Notes: generated from the letters alone by a model not told the origin. DNA of 19,013 nt from CAYFFO01 sp964342485 (GCA_964342485.1 CAYFFO010000035.1:1-19013); one strand, 5' to 3'. Positions 1-7,672 are shown, counted from the stretch's first letter. Numbers and translations: made by a program.

Positions 1-49
1 AATTAATTTAGATGGTTAATCGGTTTTAGAGGTTTAGTGTTCACGATGT

Positions 50-80
50 GCACATTTTATAATGGATCATAAGCACATTT
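50..80 (+). promoter_or_regulatory. Putative promoter with flanking direct repeats
   Basis: A consensus -10 hexamer TATAAT lies at 58-63, about 57 bases before the first gene. No convincing -35 is seen at the standard distance. The octamer GCACATTT occurs directly on both sides of it, at 50-57 and 73-80, 23 bases apart start to start, about two helical turns. The arrangement would suit a regulator binding across the promoter, but this is inferred from sequence alone. Confidence 0.4.
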
Positions 81-119
81 GGGAAACGTTTTGACAAAGC
101 AATCGATTGGGAGGGACTA

Positions 120-1211
120 ATGCGTCAACTAAAAATAGGGTTTATCGGTGCGGGTAGAATAGCTGATATGCACTATGGAGGCTATAGAGATAATCCCAAA
201 GCTCGACTGTATGCTTTATGTGATTCAAACACAGAGCTTCTAGAGAAAAGATCTAGGGAATGGAATATAGAAAGGAAATATACAGATTACCACGAACTTA
301 TTAATGACCCGGATATCGATGCTGTAGAGATAATAACTCCCCATCATTTGCATGCTTCGATGAGTATTGCGGCATTGGAAGCCGGGAAACATGTTTCAGT
401 ACAAAAACCAATGTCGCTAAATATCGCTGAAGCTAATGACGTTGTGTCAGCATCGAAACGGACAAATAGGGTTTTCAGAGTTATTGAAAACTATCGTTTT
501 GCCCAACCTGTTGTTACTGCCAAAAAAATGATAGAAAGCGATGAGATTGGAGAACCTATATCAATAAGAATCAAGTCTCTTACAGGAAACGTGAATTTTG
601 GATGGGAAGTCCCGAGCAATGCGCAAGACTGGCGTTCCGATGCTTCTAAGTCTGGTGAAGGATCAATACTTTTCGATCATGGCCAGCATATTTGGTCAAT
701 TGCAAGATTCTTTATGGGCGATATAGATAGCACATTCGCATTTATTGGAAAACAAACTGTTCAAAATCATCATGAATTACCCCCTGGTTCTCTGTTGGAT
801 AATCCTGCTATGGTCAATTGGAAATACACTGAGGGAACTCGATATGGTAGTTGGGAAACTGTTTATGCTGATGACATGGTTATTAAATCCAAGTATTACC
901 CTATTTATGTCACAATAGAAATTACCGGTACAAAAGGTGTCTTATGGATAAATAACTTTATAGGTGAGAAGCTCGATAGACCTCCTTTGGAAATGTATCG
1001 TAATGGTGAAATAACTCGGTTTAACAATATTGATATAGATTATTCAAACAGTTTTGCTTTGGCTGTTCAGGATTTTATAGATGCGATTTTGGAAGATCGT
1101 GATTCTGATATGACAGGGATGGAAGCTCGAGAGGTACTAAGGTTTTCTATAGCAGCGCTATTGTCTGGCAGGGAAAACAGGTTGGTATATTTAGATGAGA
1201 TAACAGACTAG
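120..1211 (+). CDS. Gfo/Idh/MocA family NAD(P)-dependent oxidoreductase
   Basis: A 363-residue cytoplasmic dehydrogenase of the Gfo/Idh/MocA family, which oxidises hydroxyl groups of sugars, inositols and related polyols with NAD(P). The N-terminal Rossmann fold shows GFIGAGRIA at residues 7-15. The family EKP motif appears as QKP at 95-97 with the key lysine K96 retained. The C-terminal substrate domain carries D186-H-G-Q-H190, matching the family DxxxH catalytic pair. Length is normal for the family. The ATG has a good Shine-Dalgarno (GGGAGGG, 109-115) and a TATAAT box further upstream. The stop overlaps that of the convergent metallopeptidase gene. Substrate cannot be predicted. The Glu-to-Gln change in the EKP motif is conservative and probably does not abolish activity. 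Confidence 0.93.
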   Translation: MRQLKIGFIGAGRIADMHYGGYRDNPKARLYALCDSNTELLEKRSREWNIERKYTDYHELINDPDIDAVEIITPHHLHASMSIAALEAGKHVSVQKPMSLNIAEANDVVSASKRTNRVFRVIENYRFAQPVVTAKKMIESDEIGEPISIRIKSLTGNVNFGWEVPSNAQDWRSDASKSGEGSILFDHGQHIWSIARFFMGDIDSTFAFIGKQTVQNHHELPPGSLLDNPAMVNWKYTEGTRYGSWETVYADDMVIKSKYYPIYVTIEITGTKGVLWINNFIGEKLDRPPLEMYRNGEITRFNNIDIDYSNSFALAVQDFIDAILEDRDSDMTGMEAREVLRFSIAALLSGRENRLVYLDEITD

Positions 1212-1936
1212 ATACGTTCGGCCCATAGAGGAATTTCTTCAGTATCAACTGAACGTATTTTGGATCGTAATTCCTGATACTCGGGTAGCACATTACTAAA
1301 AGCCGTCCAAAACTGTTTTGAATGATTCATATGTTCGAGATGCGTCAATTCATGATGAAGCACGTACTCAACTAAATCTGGAGATATAAATAAAAGATTC
1401 CTGTTTAGATTGATGTTTCGTTTTTCAGAACAGCTACCCCAAAGACTGACCTGATTTTTAATAAATACTTTATTAAATTTTAGTTTCCTCTTTTCTGCAA
1501 GTGAAGTTATCCATGGTATTAACGATTCTTTTGCCTTATCGTTGAACCAGTTTTGCAATTGTATGACTGAATAAAAAATATCTTCCTGGTCAAACCCAAG
1601 AGTCAACGAATTGCCGTCTATTACAATCCTTCTTTTTGCCCCAATACTGTAGTTAACACTCCATTTTTCTCCCAGTCCTTTTAACTCAATATGCTTAGGT
1701 GTTAATTGATGTCGTTGATCATTTATCTGTTTCTGTGCATTACTGATCCAGGGGATTTTGTTCTGTGTAATTTCGAGAACACGTTCGGAATTAGCATTCT
1801 TAGGGATAACAATTTCTATGCCCTTTCTGACTGAAGTTTTATATATTAGTCGTTTGGCACGTGAACTTATTCGGACTGTAATTAAGTTTAGATCCAGCTT
1901 GTTTTCTGCTAGAAGATTTTCTAACTTTGGTGTCAA
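1208..1936 (-). CDS. YgjP/SprT-like (DUF45) zinc metallopeptidase
   Basis: A 242-residue protein of the YgjP-like metallopeptidase family (PF01863). The zinc site HHELTHLEHMNHSKQFW at 194-210 gives HExxH ligands H195 and H199 with H205 as likely third ligand. The preceding SLWGSCSEKRNINLN block (164-178) is the other family signature. There is no signal peptide, so it is probably cytoplasmic. The physiological substrate of the family is poorly known. The only available start in this frame is TTG at 1934-1936, without a clear Shine-Dalgarno, 19 bases after the stop of the small membrane protein gene, so the two are probably co-transcribed. Confidence 0.9.
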   Translation of the reverse strand: MTPKLENLLAENKLDLNLITVRISSRAKRLIYKTSVRKGIEIVIPKNANSERVLEITQNKIPWISNAQKQINDQRHQLTPKHIELKGLGEKWSVNYSIGAKRRIVIDGNSLTLGFDQEDIFYSVIQLQNWFNDKAKESLIPWITSLAEKRKLKFNKVFIKNQVSLWGSCSEKRNINLNRNLLFISPDLVEYVLHHELTHLEHMNHSKQFWTAFSNVLPEYQELRSKIRSVDTEEIPLWAERI

Positions 1937-1955
1937 TTTTATATGATAAGTAGTT

Positions 1956-2303
1956 TTATCTGTTTGATGTCAATTCAACTAACGGGATAATAATAACCCA
2001 TACAGAAACAGCGGCCCATGCCCAGAATGTCCATATATAGTTGGGTCTTTTGTTGGTGTTCTCCAACTTGATTTTGTCGGTTTCATTTTTCTCTGAGGAC
2101 TGGTTTGTAGTTTCAAAATCTGAATCAATTTCAAAGTTGTACTTTTCCATCTGGAGTTCATATATTTCGTTTCTCTTTTCTCTCCAACCTAGAGTAGCCA
2201 TAATTCCAGATAACAATAGGAGGAAAGAAATTATCCATAGCTCACTATTTTCTACAAAACCAGTTCCCCATATCCAGTGATTGATATGTTCATATATGTT
2301 CAT
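1956..2303 (-). CDS. Small two-helix membrane protein, function unknown
   Basis: About 115 residues, not recognised as a known family. Two hydrophobic segments near residues 23-39 and 89-110 flank a charged, Asn/Glu/Lys-rich middle (roughly 42-85), so the protein should sit in the membrane with a hydrophilic loop. The start is either ATG at 2301-2303 or TTG immediately before it (2304-2306). An AGGGG about 10-13 bases upstream could serve either. It lies 19 bases upstream of the metallopeptidase gene, so the two may form a pair in which the membrane protein localises or is processed by the peptidase; that link is speculative. Confidence 0.6.
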   Translation of the reverse strand: MNIYEHINHWIWGTGFVENSELWIISFLLLLSGIMATLGWREKRNEIYELQMEKYNFEIDSDFETTNQSSEKNETDKIKLENTNKRPNYIWTFWAWAAVSVWVIIIPLVELTSNR

Positions 2304-2427
2304 CAAAAATGAAATTCCCCTACCCTGTTTGTAAATTAATATAGGTTCAATACAGTCTAACGGATAATATATATAAATTAAAAAGTTTATAAATTACTTA
2401 CTAAGATTTAAATATTTATCTAAATAA

Positions 2428-2451
2428 CAAGGAATAGGGTGAAATTCCTTG
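2428..2451 (+). promoter_or_regulatory. 8-bp inverted repeat in a divergent intergenic region
   Basis: CAAGGAAT (2428-2435) and ATTCCTTG (2444-2451) are perfect reverse complements around an 8-base loop. They lie in the very AT-rich space between the divergent membrane-protein genes. This could be an operator or a leader hairpin for the downstream gene. There is no T-run directly after it, so it is not a typical terminator. Confidence 0.3.
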
Positions 2452-2527
2452 GACTATTTTAACTTCAGCGATAGAATTACTTACATTAGGAATGGATTTA
2501 AGATTACAGAAAGGTATGGTATTTATT

Positions 2528-3148
2528 ATGAATTCTCGAAAACTATCAGCATGGTTTTTGATAATTGGGCCGATTGTTATTTTTTCTGCGTTTATTGGTT
2601 GGCCGAATGTCGAAACTGCCCAAGAGGAACTTGCAGAGTTAGCTAAAAAACCTGCGACGAGCATCGCGATCATGGGACTCTTTATAACCGGTATAACGTT
2701 ACTTTTTACAGGTCTTAGTATCTCTTCAAGAATGATTGGAGAAGGTACAACTAACTGGTCTTCGCTATCAGTTGTTTCGGGGACTCTGTTTCCGCTAACT
2801 ATAGCAGTAATGGTTATTTCAGTTGGTTTAAATTTTGGATCGGTACGCCTTTATGAAACATCAGTAGAAAATGCAAATGCCATTTATCTAATTGCATATC
2901 ATATAACTGACGTTATTGGACTGATTATGGGTATTTCTTTTGTTTGCCTTGGGACAGCTCTTTTAGTGCGATACGAAGATTTATTCCGACGAATAATTGG
3001 CGCACTGTATATTGGGATTGGTATTTGTCATTTGGTAGGAATATTTTTACAAGATAACAATGTGCTAGGGATTGTGGCTTGGATTGGTATGTTTATTGTC
3101 TCAATAGCTTTTGGAGTAGCTGTTTTAAGAGATCAAAGCAAAGAATAA
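2528..3148 (+). CDS. Six-helix integral membrane protein, DUF4386-like
   Basis: About 206 residues with six predicted hydrophobic segments, near residues 8-24, 45-64, 80-101, 120-146, 155-174 and 180-199. Layout and composition resemble the DUF4386 group of small bacterial membrane proteins, but no signature residue makes this certain. No transport or enzymatic motif is visible. Three in-frame ATGs compete (2492, 2516, 2528). The one at 2528 puts the first helix close to the N-terminus and has AGAAAGG upstream at 2508-2514, though the spacing is long. A strong terminator follows the stop. Confidence 0.72.
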   Translation: MNSRKLSAWFLIIGPIVIFSAFIGWPNVETAQEELAELAKKPATSIAIMGLFITGITLLFTGLSISSRMIGEGTTNWSSLSVVSGTLFPLTIAVMVISVGLNFGSVRLYETSVENANAIYLIAYHITDVIGLIMGISFVCLGTALLVRYEDLFRRIIGALYIGIGICHLVGIFLQDNNVLGIVAWIGMFIVSIAFGVAVLRDQSKE

Positions 3149-3173
3149 CTGATCATTTGATTGAATCTTTTAA

Positions 3174-3216
3174 AAAGAAACGCCCTCTTGGGAATGAAGA
3201 GGGTGTTTCTTTTTTT
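3174..3216 (+). terminator. Strong intrinsic terminator
   Basis: A 16-base-pair stem pairs 3174-3189 (around ACGCCCTCTT) with 3197-3212, with one G-U pair and a 7-base loop. The 3' arm runs into a T-tract ending at 3216. It lies 26 bases after the membrane protein stop and isolates that gene from the glycosylase gene. Confidence 0.9.
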
Positions 3217-3319
3217 AATCTCATGATCAGATAAAATTCAATATATAGATTCAAAGAATAGCTTTAAAGATACGGATAAACACAAAAAATCAAATAAGCA
3301 GCCAATTTTGATAAATTTC

Positions 3320-3907
3320 ATGATCAACAATAACGACATAGATGTATTAGACCAAGGTTTTTATTCGCAAGACGCTTCTGAAGTTGCAAAAATGCTTTTA
3401 GGTAAACGTTTGGTTAGGCAATATGGAGATATCAGGATGTCTGGAAGAATTGTTGAAACAGAGGCTTATTATGGAGAAACTGATCCACCTTCGAGAGCAT
3501 ATAAAGGCTATAACAATTTTGCAAGATTGATGTGGGACAGACCTGGTACCATTTTCATCTACATGGTTCATGCGAATTGGCTGATGAATATTGTCACAAT
3601 GGAGATTGGAACGCCTTCAGCTGTTTTAATCAGAGCTATTGAACCTCTTGAAGGGATTGATGTCATGAATTCAAATAGATATAAGCATGGGAATGATTTA
3701 ACTAATGGCCCGGGTAAATTGACTGAGGCTATGATGATCGATAAATCGCTTAATGGATCTATGATTACCGGAGAATCTGCGAATATTCATATCGAAAATT
3801 CTTATGAAAACATTTCGATCGTTTCAAGCAATAGAATTGGGGTGAGCAAGGATTTGAAAACGGAATTAAGGTTTTTTGAAAAAGATAATAAATTCGTATC
3901 TCGATAG
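3320..3907 (+). CDS. DNA-3-methyladenine glycosylase (AAG/MPG family)
   Basis: A base-excision repair glycosylase of the AAG/MPG family (PF02245), removing alkylated purines such as 3-methyladenine. With the ATG at 3320 it is 195 residues. Signatures are RIVETEAYYG (catalytic Glu about E48, intercalating Tyr about Y50), PGTIFIY and NGPGKL (129-134). Aligned without gaps to the human enzyme, the pocket His (human His136) is Arg59, and the usual YG(M) segment reads HANWLMN. This suggests a divergent branch with an altered base pocket. A TTG at 3308 would add four residues; neither start has a good Shine-Dalgarno. It stands alone after a terminator. Confidence 0.9.
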   Translation: MINNNDIDVLDQGFYSQDASEVAKMLLGKRLVRQYGDIRMSGRIVETEAYYGETDPPSRAYKGYNNFARLMWDRPGTIFIYMVHANWLMNIVTMEIGTPSAVLIRAIEPLEGIDVMNSNRYKHGNDLTNGPGKLTEAMMIDKSLNGSMITGESANIHIENSYENISIVSSNRIGVSKDLKTELRFFEKDNKFVSR

Positions 3908-3996
3908 TTTGACAGTAAGAACCTTTCTAATAATTCGAAACATGAACTTGATACCAATAATAATATTAGTGATATAAATTCAATGGGGAGTCCAAT

Positions 3997-4611
3997 ATGA
4001 AGCCACAAACAGTTACTATACCGGCCAGACATGGTAAAGCGGCACGAGTTGAGAAAGGACAGATTATTAAAGTAATTAATACACATGGCCAACAGGTGGT
4101 GGATACCTGGGCATTTAGTGGAGCAAATAATGAAGAATTCATGTCAATGGAACATAGTCGTGTACATTTTTTGAAATTGAGACCCGAAATCGGAGATACT
4201 TTTATTACCCAAAAAAGACTGCCGATTCTTACTCTTATCGAAGATACATCTCCTGGAGTTCATGACACTGTACTCGCAGCTTGTGATGAAAAAAGATATT
4301 ATCTTATGGGCTGTTCTGTATATCATAGAAATTGTGCAGATAACCTTTCAGAAGGGCTGACTGACCTAGGTATAAAAGAGACAAGAACTCCATCCCCATT
4401 AAATTTGTTTATGAATATTCCTTGGGACAATAAGGGAGCTTTGACCCTTGAGGCACCGGTATCAAAACCGGGAGACTATGTGGTATTCAGGGCAGAAATG
4501 AATGCAGTTATAGCATTTTCTGCCTGTCCGCAAGATATTTTACCTATTAATGGTTTGAGTCAAGATCCTAAAGAAGCCCATTTCGAGATTTTTTCAGATG
4601 AATGTGAATAA
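3997..4611 (+). CDS. DUF1989 / urea carboxylase-associated family protein
   Basis: A 204-residue protein of the DUF1989 family (PF09347). Diagnostic blocks are THGQQVVDTWAF (29-40), HDTVLAACD (89-97), YHRNCADN (109-116), PLNLFMNI (134-141), SKPGDYV (156-162) and FSACPQDILPING (174-186). C96, H110, C113 and C177 are candidate metal ligands or catalytic residues. Family members occur as urea-carboxylase-associated proteins and as subunits of carboxyguanidine deiminase, so hydrolysis or handling of an amidine, urea or carbamoyl-type compound is a reasonable guess. No urea or guanidine carboxylase is present here. The gene overlaps the following PLP-enzyme gene by 14 bases, implying translational coupling. 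The ATG is preceded by GGGGAG (3984-3989). Confidence 0.9.
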   Translation: MKPQTVTIPARHGKAARVEKGQIIKVINTHGQQVVDTWAFSGANNEEFMSMEHSRVHFLKLRPEIGDTFITQKRLPILTLIEDTSPGVHDTVLAACDEKRYYLMGCSVYHRNCADNLSEGLTDLGIKETRTPSPLNLFMNIPWDNKGALTLEAPVSKPGDYVVFRAEMNAVIAFSACPQDILPINGLSQDPKEAHFEIFSDECE

Positions 4612-5725
4612 TAATTCTGTTAAAAGGAAAGATGATCTAACAGATTACTACGATGCGTGTGTTACTGGTAAAGCAGTTGTGCTTCGCGGGGACGGTGAGC
4701 CTCGAATTGCTTCAAATACTATCAGGGCATTACAGGAATTAAAGCCATTCTTTCTCGATGAAGATTCTTACAGTGTTGGCGGAGAAGTTGAAAAACTGGA
4801 GAAGCGGTTTTCAGAAATACTGGGCAAAGAATCTGCTATTTTTATGCCAACAGGAACTTTAGCAAATCATATTGCGATCAGAAAATTATGTGGAGTTAAA
4901 CAGAAAGTAATAGTACAACAGCAAAGTCACTTATATAACGACTGTGGTGATTCTGTTACACGATTAAGTGGGATAAGTCTGTTACCCCTTGGATTTAATG
5001 AAACTTGTTTCACTATCAAGGAATTGACGGAAGCTGTTAGTCATATCGAAAAATCCCGAGTTGCCACACAAATTGGAGCTTTAATGATCGAAAGTCCTGT
5101 TCGTCGTAAATTCGGTCAGGTGGTGTCTTTTGATCAGATGCAAGACATAAGCCAGTTCTGTTTGGACCGAGGATATTCTACTCATCTTGATGGGGCTCGT
5201 TTGTTTATGATGTCTGGATCATCTGGTTTTTCGGTTCAGAAGTACTGCGATTTGTTTGATACGGTTTATGTATCCCTGTATAAATATTTCGGTGCTCCTT
5301 TCGGTGCTATCCTAGCCGGCTCCAATAATTTGCTTGAAGACTTACATCATGAACGAAGAATGTTTGGTGGCAGTCTTCCTTCATCATATCTGTCTGCAGC
5401 CCTTTCTTTGAGGGGAGTTGAGGGATTTGAATCCAGATTTGTTGATGCAATGAAACATGCTTCAAAATTGCTAGATTCTCTGGATACCCTCAAGCATATC
5501 TCGATTAAAAGGTTTGAGAATGGGTCAAATATGTTTCCTATTGAACTTGATAAATCTGTTGATGTAGATATTTTTGTTTTATCGCTTCGAAGAAAGTTAA
5601 TTTTTATATATCCTGACGACGATAATTCGGAAAAATTTACTATCACGGTTAATACCACAATACTTAGACAGCCTCACAGTGAAATCTTCGAAAATTTCAG
5701 GCAAGCTTTACTTGATGCAAGTTAG
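4598..5725 (+). CDS. Threonine aldolase-like PLP-dependent lyase (beta-eliminating lyase family)
   Basis: A 375-residue fold-type I PLP enzyme of the threonine aldolase/beta-eliminating lyase family (PF01212). Visible motifs: FMPTGTLANH (82-91, phosphate-binding region), SHLYNDCGD (110-118, stacking His about H111), HLDGARL (196-202, Asp198 to the pyridine nitrogen), and SLYKYFGAPFGA (226-237, Schiff-base Lys229). Compared with low-specificity L-threonine aldolases, the LRSDTVT N-terminal motif reads LRGDGEPR, and the ENTHN segment holding the second active-site His reads ESPVRRKFG. The substrate is therefore probably not plain threonine. The ATG lies inside the end of the DUF1989 gene, so the two proteins are likely made together and may act in one pathway. 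Confidence 0.87.
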   Translation: MNVNNNSVKRKDDLTDYYDACVTGKAVVLRGDGEPRIASNTIRALQELKPFFLDEDSYSVGGEVEKLEKRFSEILGKESAIFMPTGTLANHIAIRKLCGVKQKVIVQQQSHLYNDCGDSVTRLSGISLLPLGFNETCFTIKELTEAVSHIEKSRVATQIGALMIESPVRRKFGQVVSFDQMQDISQFCLDRGYSTHLDGARLFMMSGSSGFSVQKYCDLFDTVYVSLYKYFGAPFGAILAGSNNLLEDLHHERRMFGGSLPSSYLSAALSLRGVEGFESRFVDAMKHASKLLDSLDTLKHISIKRFENGSNMFPIELDKSVDVDIFVLSLRRKLIFIYPDDDNSEKFTITVNTTILRQPHSEIFENFRQALLDAS

Positions 5726-5818
5726 GGCTGATATTCTCATCATTGACAATTTACATGACCTAAGTATTTATCCGATGATATCTTGAAAGTAGAATATTGG
5801 AAATGTTTGGAATCAAGG

Positions 5819-6643
5819 CTATTTTGATGCTGTTTTTATCTTAATCAAAAATACAATTATCAGAAACAGAAATATTCCACCCATCAAATAAAAACCTGTG
5901 GATTTAAAATAATCGATGTTAGATATAAGACTTTCCGAATCTGATGTTTCATGTCTCAAAGAGTTTTGGTTAGAAGCAGTGATCGAGGGTTCATGAAACT
6001 TTTTTACCTTAGATATATTCTTGGTTAATTGAGGAAGAGAACCAACATTGAAGACTTCCCTAGTACCGGTTGCAAACCAAAATTTACCTGATTGGTTTGT
6101 TTTTGAAAATATAACAATGTAATGAATGTTTTTATCCAAGACTTGGAATTCATCTTCAATCAATATCCATGAATTAGTATTTGTGTACGGTTCATGGAAT
6201 TTACGAATAGGATTTGTCTGGGTTGATTCGTATACAATTGCACCTAACCCTTCTGGTATAGGAAAAGGCAGGTTTGTTTTTCCAAGATTTTTACCAAGCA
6301 CAGCCACCATTGGTCTAAAATATTCTGTTTCTTCCAGTACAGGTATTCCTAATTGGATAATAGCAGTTTGTGTATTAGAAATTTCGGGATCAAAACTAAG
6401 CCAAACTTGCTGATCTTTTTCTAAAATTTGATAGATGGCCTGTGAAATATCGATGTCATCTAGCAGGAAAGCTGAATCCTGGGTTCTGTTGGATCCATCT
6501 GGAAAAGCAGGTCGATGTCCTTCCGCTATGTTCGTTAATAAGGAGAACCAAGTTGTTAAACCAAAAATCAAACCAAGAAATATTTTCAAGGAATTTATAG
6601 GAGGCAGTGCCTTTGTAGATTTGGTGATAGAAGTTAATGTCAT
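5819..6643 (-). CDS. Membrane-anchored extracytoplasmic protein, function unknown
   Basis: 274 residues, family not recognised. A hydrophobic segment near 18-39 looks like a signal sequence or N-terminal anchor. A second one near 251-270 followed by KIKTASK looks like a C-terminal transmembrane stop. Residues about 45-245 would then be outside the cytoplasm. This middle part has beta-rich composition and aromatic stretches (QVWLSFDPEI, SWILIE, GKFWFATGTREVF) suggestive of a sandwich-like domain, and the tripeptide HEP occurs twice (FHEP). No enzyme motif is evident. The start ATG (6641-6643) has no clear Shine-Dalgarno and directly abuts one arm of a long inverted repeat. It converges with the PLP-enzyme gene and diverges from the SDR gene. 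Confidence 0.75.
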   Translation of the reverse strand: MTLTSITKSTKALPPINSLKIFLGLIFGLTTWFSLLTNIAEGHRPAFPDGSNRTQDSAFLLDDIDISQAIYQILEKDQQVWLSFDPEISNTQTAIIQLGIPVLEETEYFRPMVAVLGKNLGKTNLPFPIPEGLGAIVYESTQTNPIRKFHEPYTNTNSWILIEDEFQVLDKNIHYIVIFSKTNQSGKFWFATGTREVFNVGSLPQLTKNISKVKKFHEPSITASNQNSLRHETSDSESLISNIDYFKSTGFYLMGGIFLFLIIVFLIKIKTASK

Positions 6644-6717
6644 GGTAAATTATTTTACACAACATTTAAGTAAAATTCACAAAAACTTAATTGATATTTT
6701 GTACAAAATAATTTACC
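6644..6717. repeat. Long inverted repeat in the divergent promoter region
   Basis: The 13-mer GGTAAATTATTTT at 6644-6656 is the exact reverse complement of 6705-6717. After two mismatches the arms match again for ACAA and then AT. An inner 6-bp inverted repeat (TTAAGT 6666-6671, ACTTAA 6685-6690) sits near the same centre. The left arm touches the start codon of the minus-strand membrane-anchored protein. Transcribed in that direction it would fold into one long hairpin covering the whole ribosome-binding region. It may also be an operator or a tiny mobile-element remnant. Confidence 0.6.
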
Positions 6718-6826
6718 GAAATTTATGCTTGATGGAGTATAGAAAATGATCGAACCGTATGGAATTGATTAAACCATGATATTGTTGGTCTACTGTTTTG
6801 ATAATTGCACTTAAAGAGTAAGGAAA

Positions 6827-7672
6827 ATGACAGACATTACGTTGAAAGGGAAAATAGCAATAGTTACTGGAGGGGCCAGCCCAATTGGGTTAGGGAAGGC
6901 AATGGCTATTGCAATGGTAAAGGCTGGAGCTCGGGTTTCGATTATTGATATTAATGAAGAATGGTTGGAGACGACTGGAGATTATATTCGCGATATTGCT
7001 GGAAAGGAAAATGTCGTAACTCAGTTCTGTGATATTTCAGATTTCCACAGTGCAAGGACTGCGGTTGCTAATACGATAGATATTTTTGGTGGACTTGATA
7101 TATTGGTTAATAATGCCGGGATAATGGGTACTAATGTAGAAAAGAAATACTCTCGAACCAATTTCTGGGATGTATCCATTGATCGCTGGAATAATGTGAT
7201 GGCTGTTAATGCTAACGGTGTTTTTAATATGGTTAAAGCTAGTGTCGGTTATATGTTGCAACAAAGATGGGGACGTATTATTGGAGTTACTACCAGTATA
7301 GATTCGATGTATAAGCAGGGAATGTGTCCCTATGGACCTTCAAAAGCTTCACATGAGGCTTTGGTAGCACTAATGGCCAATGAATTGGAAAACACTGGAG
7401 TGACTGCCAACGTACTGATACCAGGTGGTACGTCCGACACAAATATGATTCCATTGGATATAGGAATTCAACGTAAAGACCTAATACAACCGGATATAAT
7501 GGGGCCACCATCGGTATGGCTTGCATCTGAAGAGTCTAAGTCAATTAATGGTCATCGTTTTATAGCATATAATTGGGATGATACTTTACCATTAGAGCAA
7601 CGTATTGAAAAAGCAAGCGCTCCTGCAGCATGGCCTCAGCTAGGTAATCAAGCGATAAATCCATGGACATGA
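6827..7672 (+). CDS. SDR family NAD-dependent oxidoreductase
   Basis: A 281-residue classical-type short-chain dehydrogenase/reductase. The cofactor motif reads TGGASPIGLG (14-23), one residue longer than the usual TGxxxGxG. Asp41 at the end of the second strand favours NAD(H) over NADP(H). NNAG is at 95-98, Asn128 lies in AVNANG, Ser157 in TTS, and the catalytic YGPSK gives Tyr169 and Lys173. The C-terminal tail (about 245-281, ending AINPWT) is longer than in minimal SDRs. AGTAAGG just upstream of the ATG supports the start. The cupin gene follows after 60 bases on the same strand, so the two probably form an operon. Confidence 0.93.
   Translation: MTDITLKGKIAIVTGGASPIGLGKAMAIAMVKAGARVSIIDINEEWLETTGDYIRDIAGKENVVTQFCDISDFHSARTAVANTIDIFGGLDILVNNAGIMGTNVEKKYSRTNFWDVSIDRWNNVMAVNANGVFNMVKASVGYMLQQRWGRIIGVTTSIDSMYKQGMCPYGPSKASHEALVALMANELENTGVTANVLIPGGTSDTNMIPLDIGIQRKDLIQPDIMGPPSVWLASEESKSINGHRFIAYNWDDTLPLEQRIEKASAPAAWPQLGNQAINPWT

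Noticed and set aside
5347..5658. Open frames antisense to the PLP enzyme and to other large genes
   Set aside because: They overlap well-supported genes fully, show no domain motifs or ribosome sites, and have the composition expected of shadow frames.
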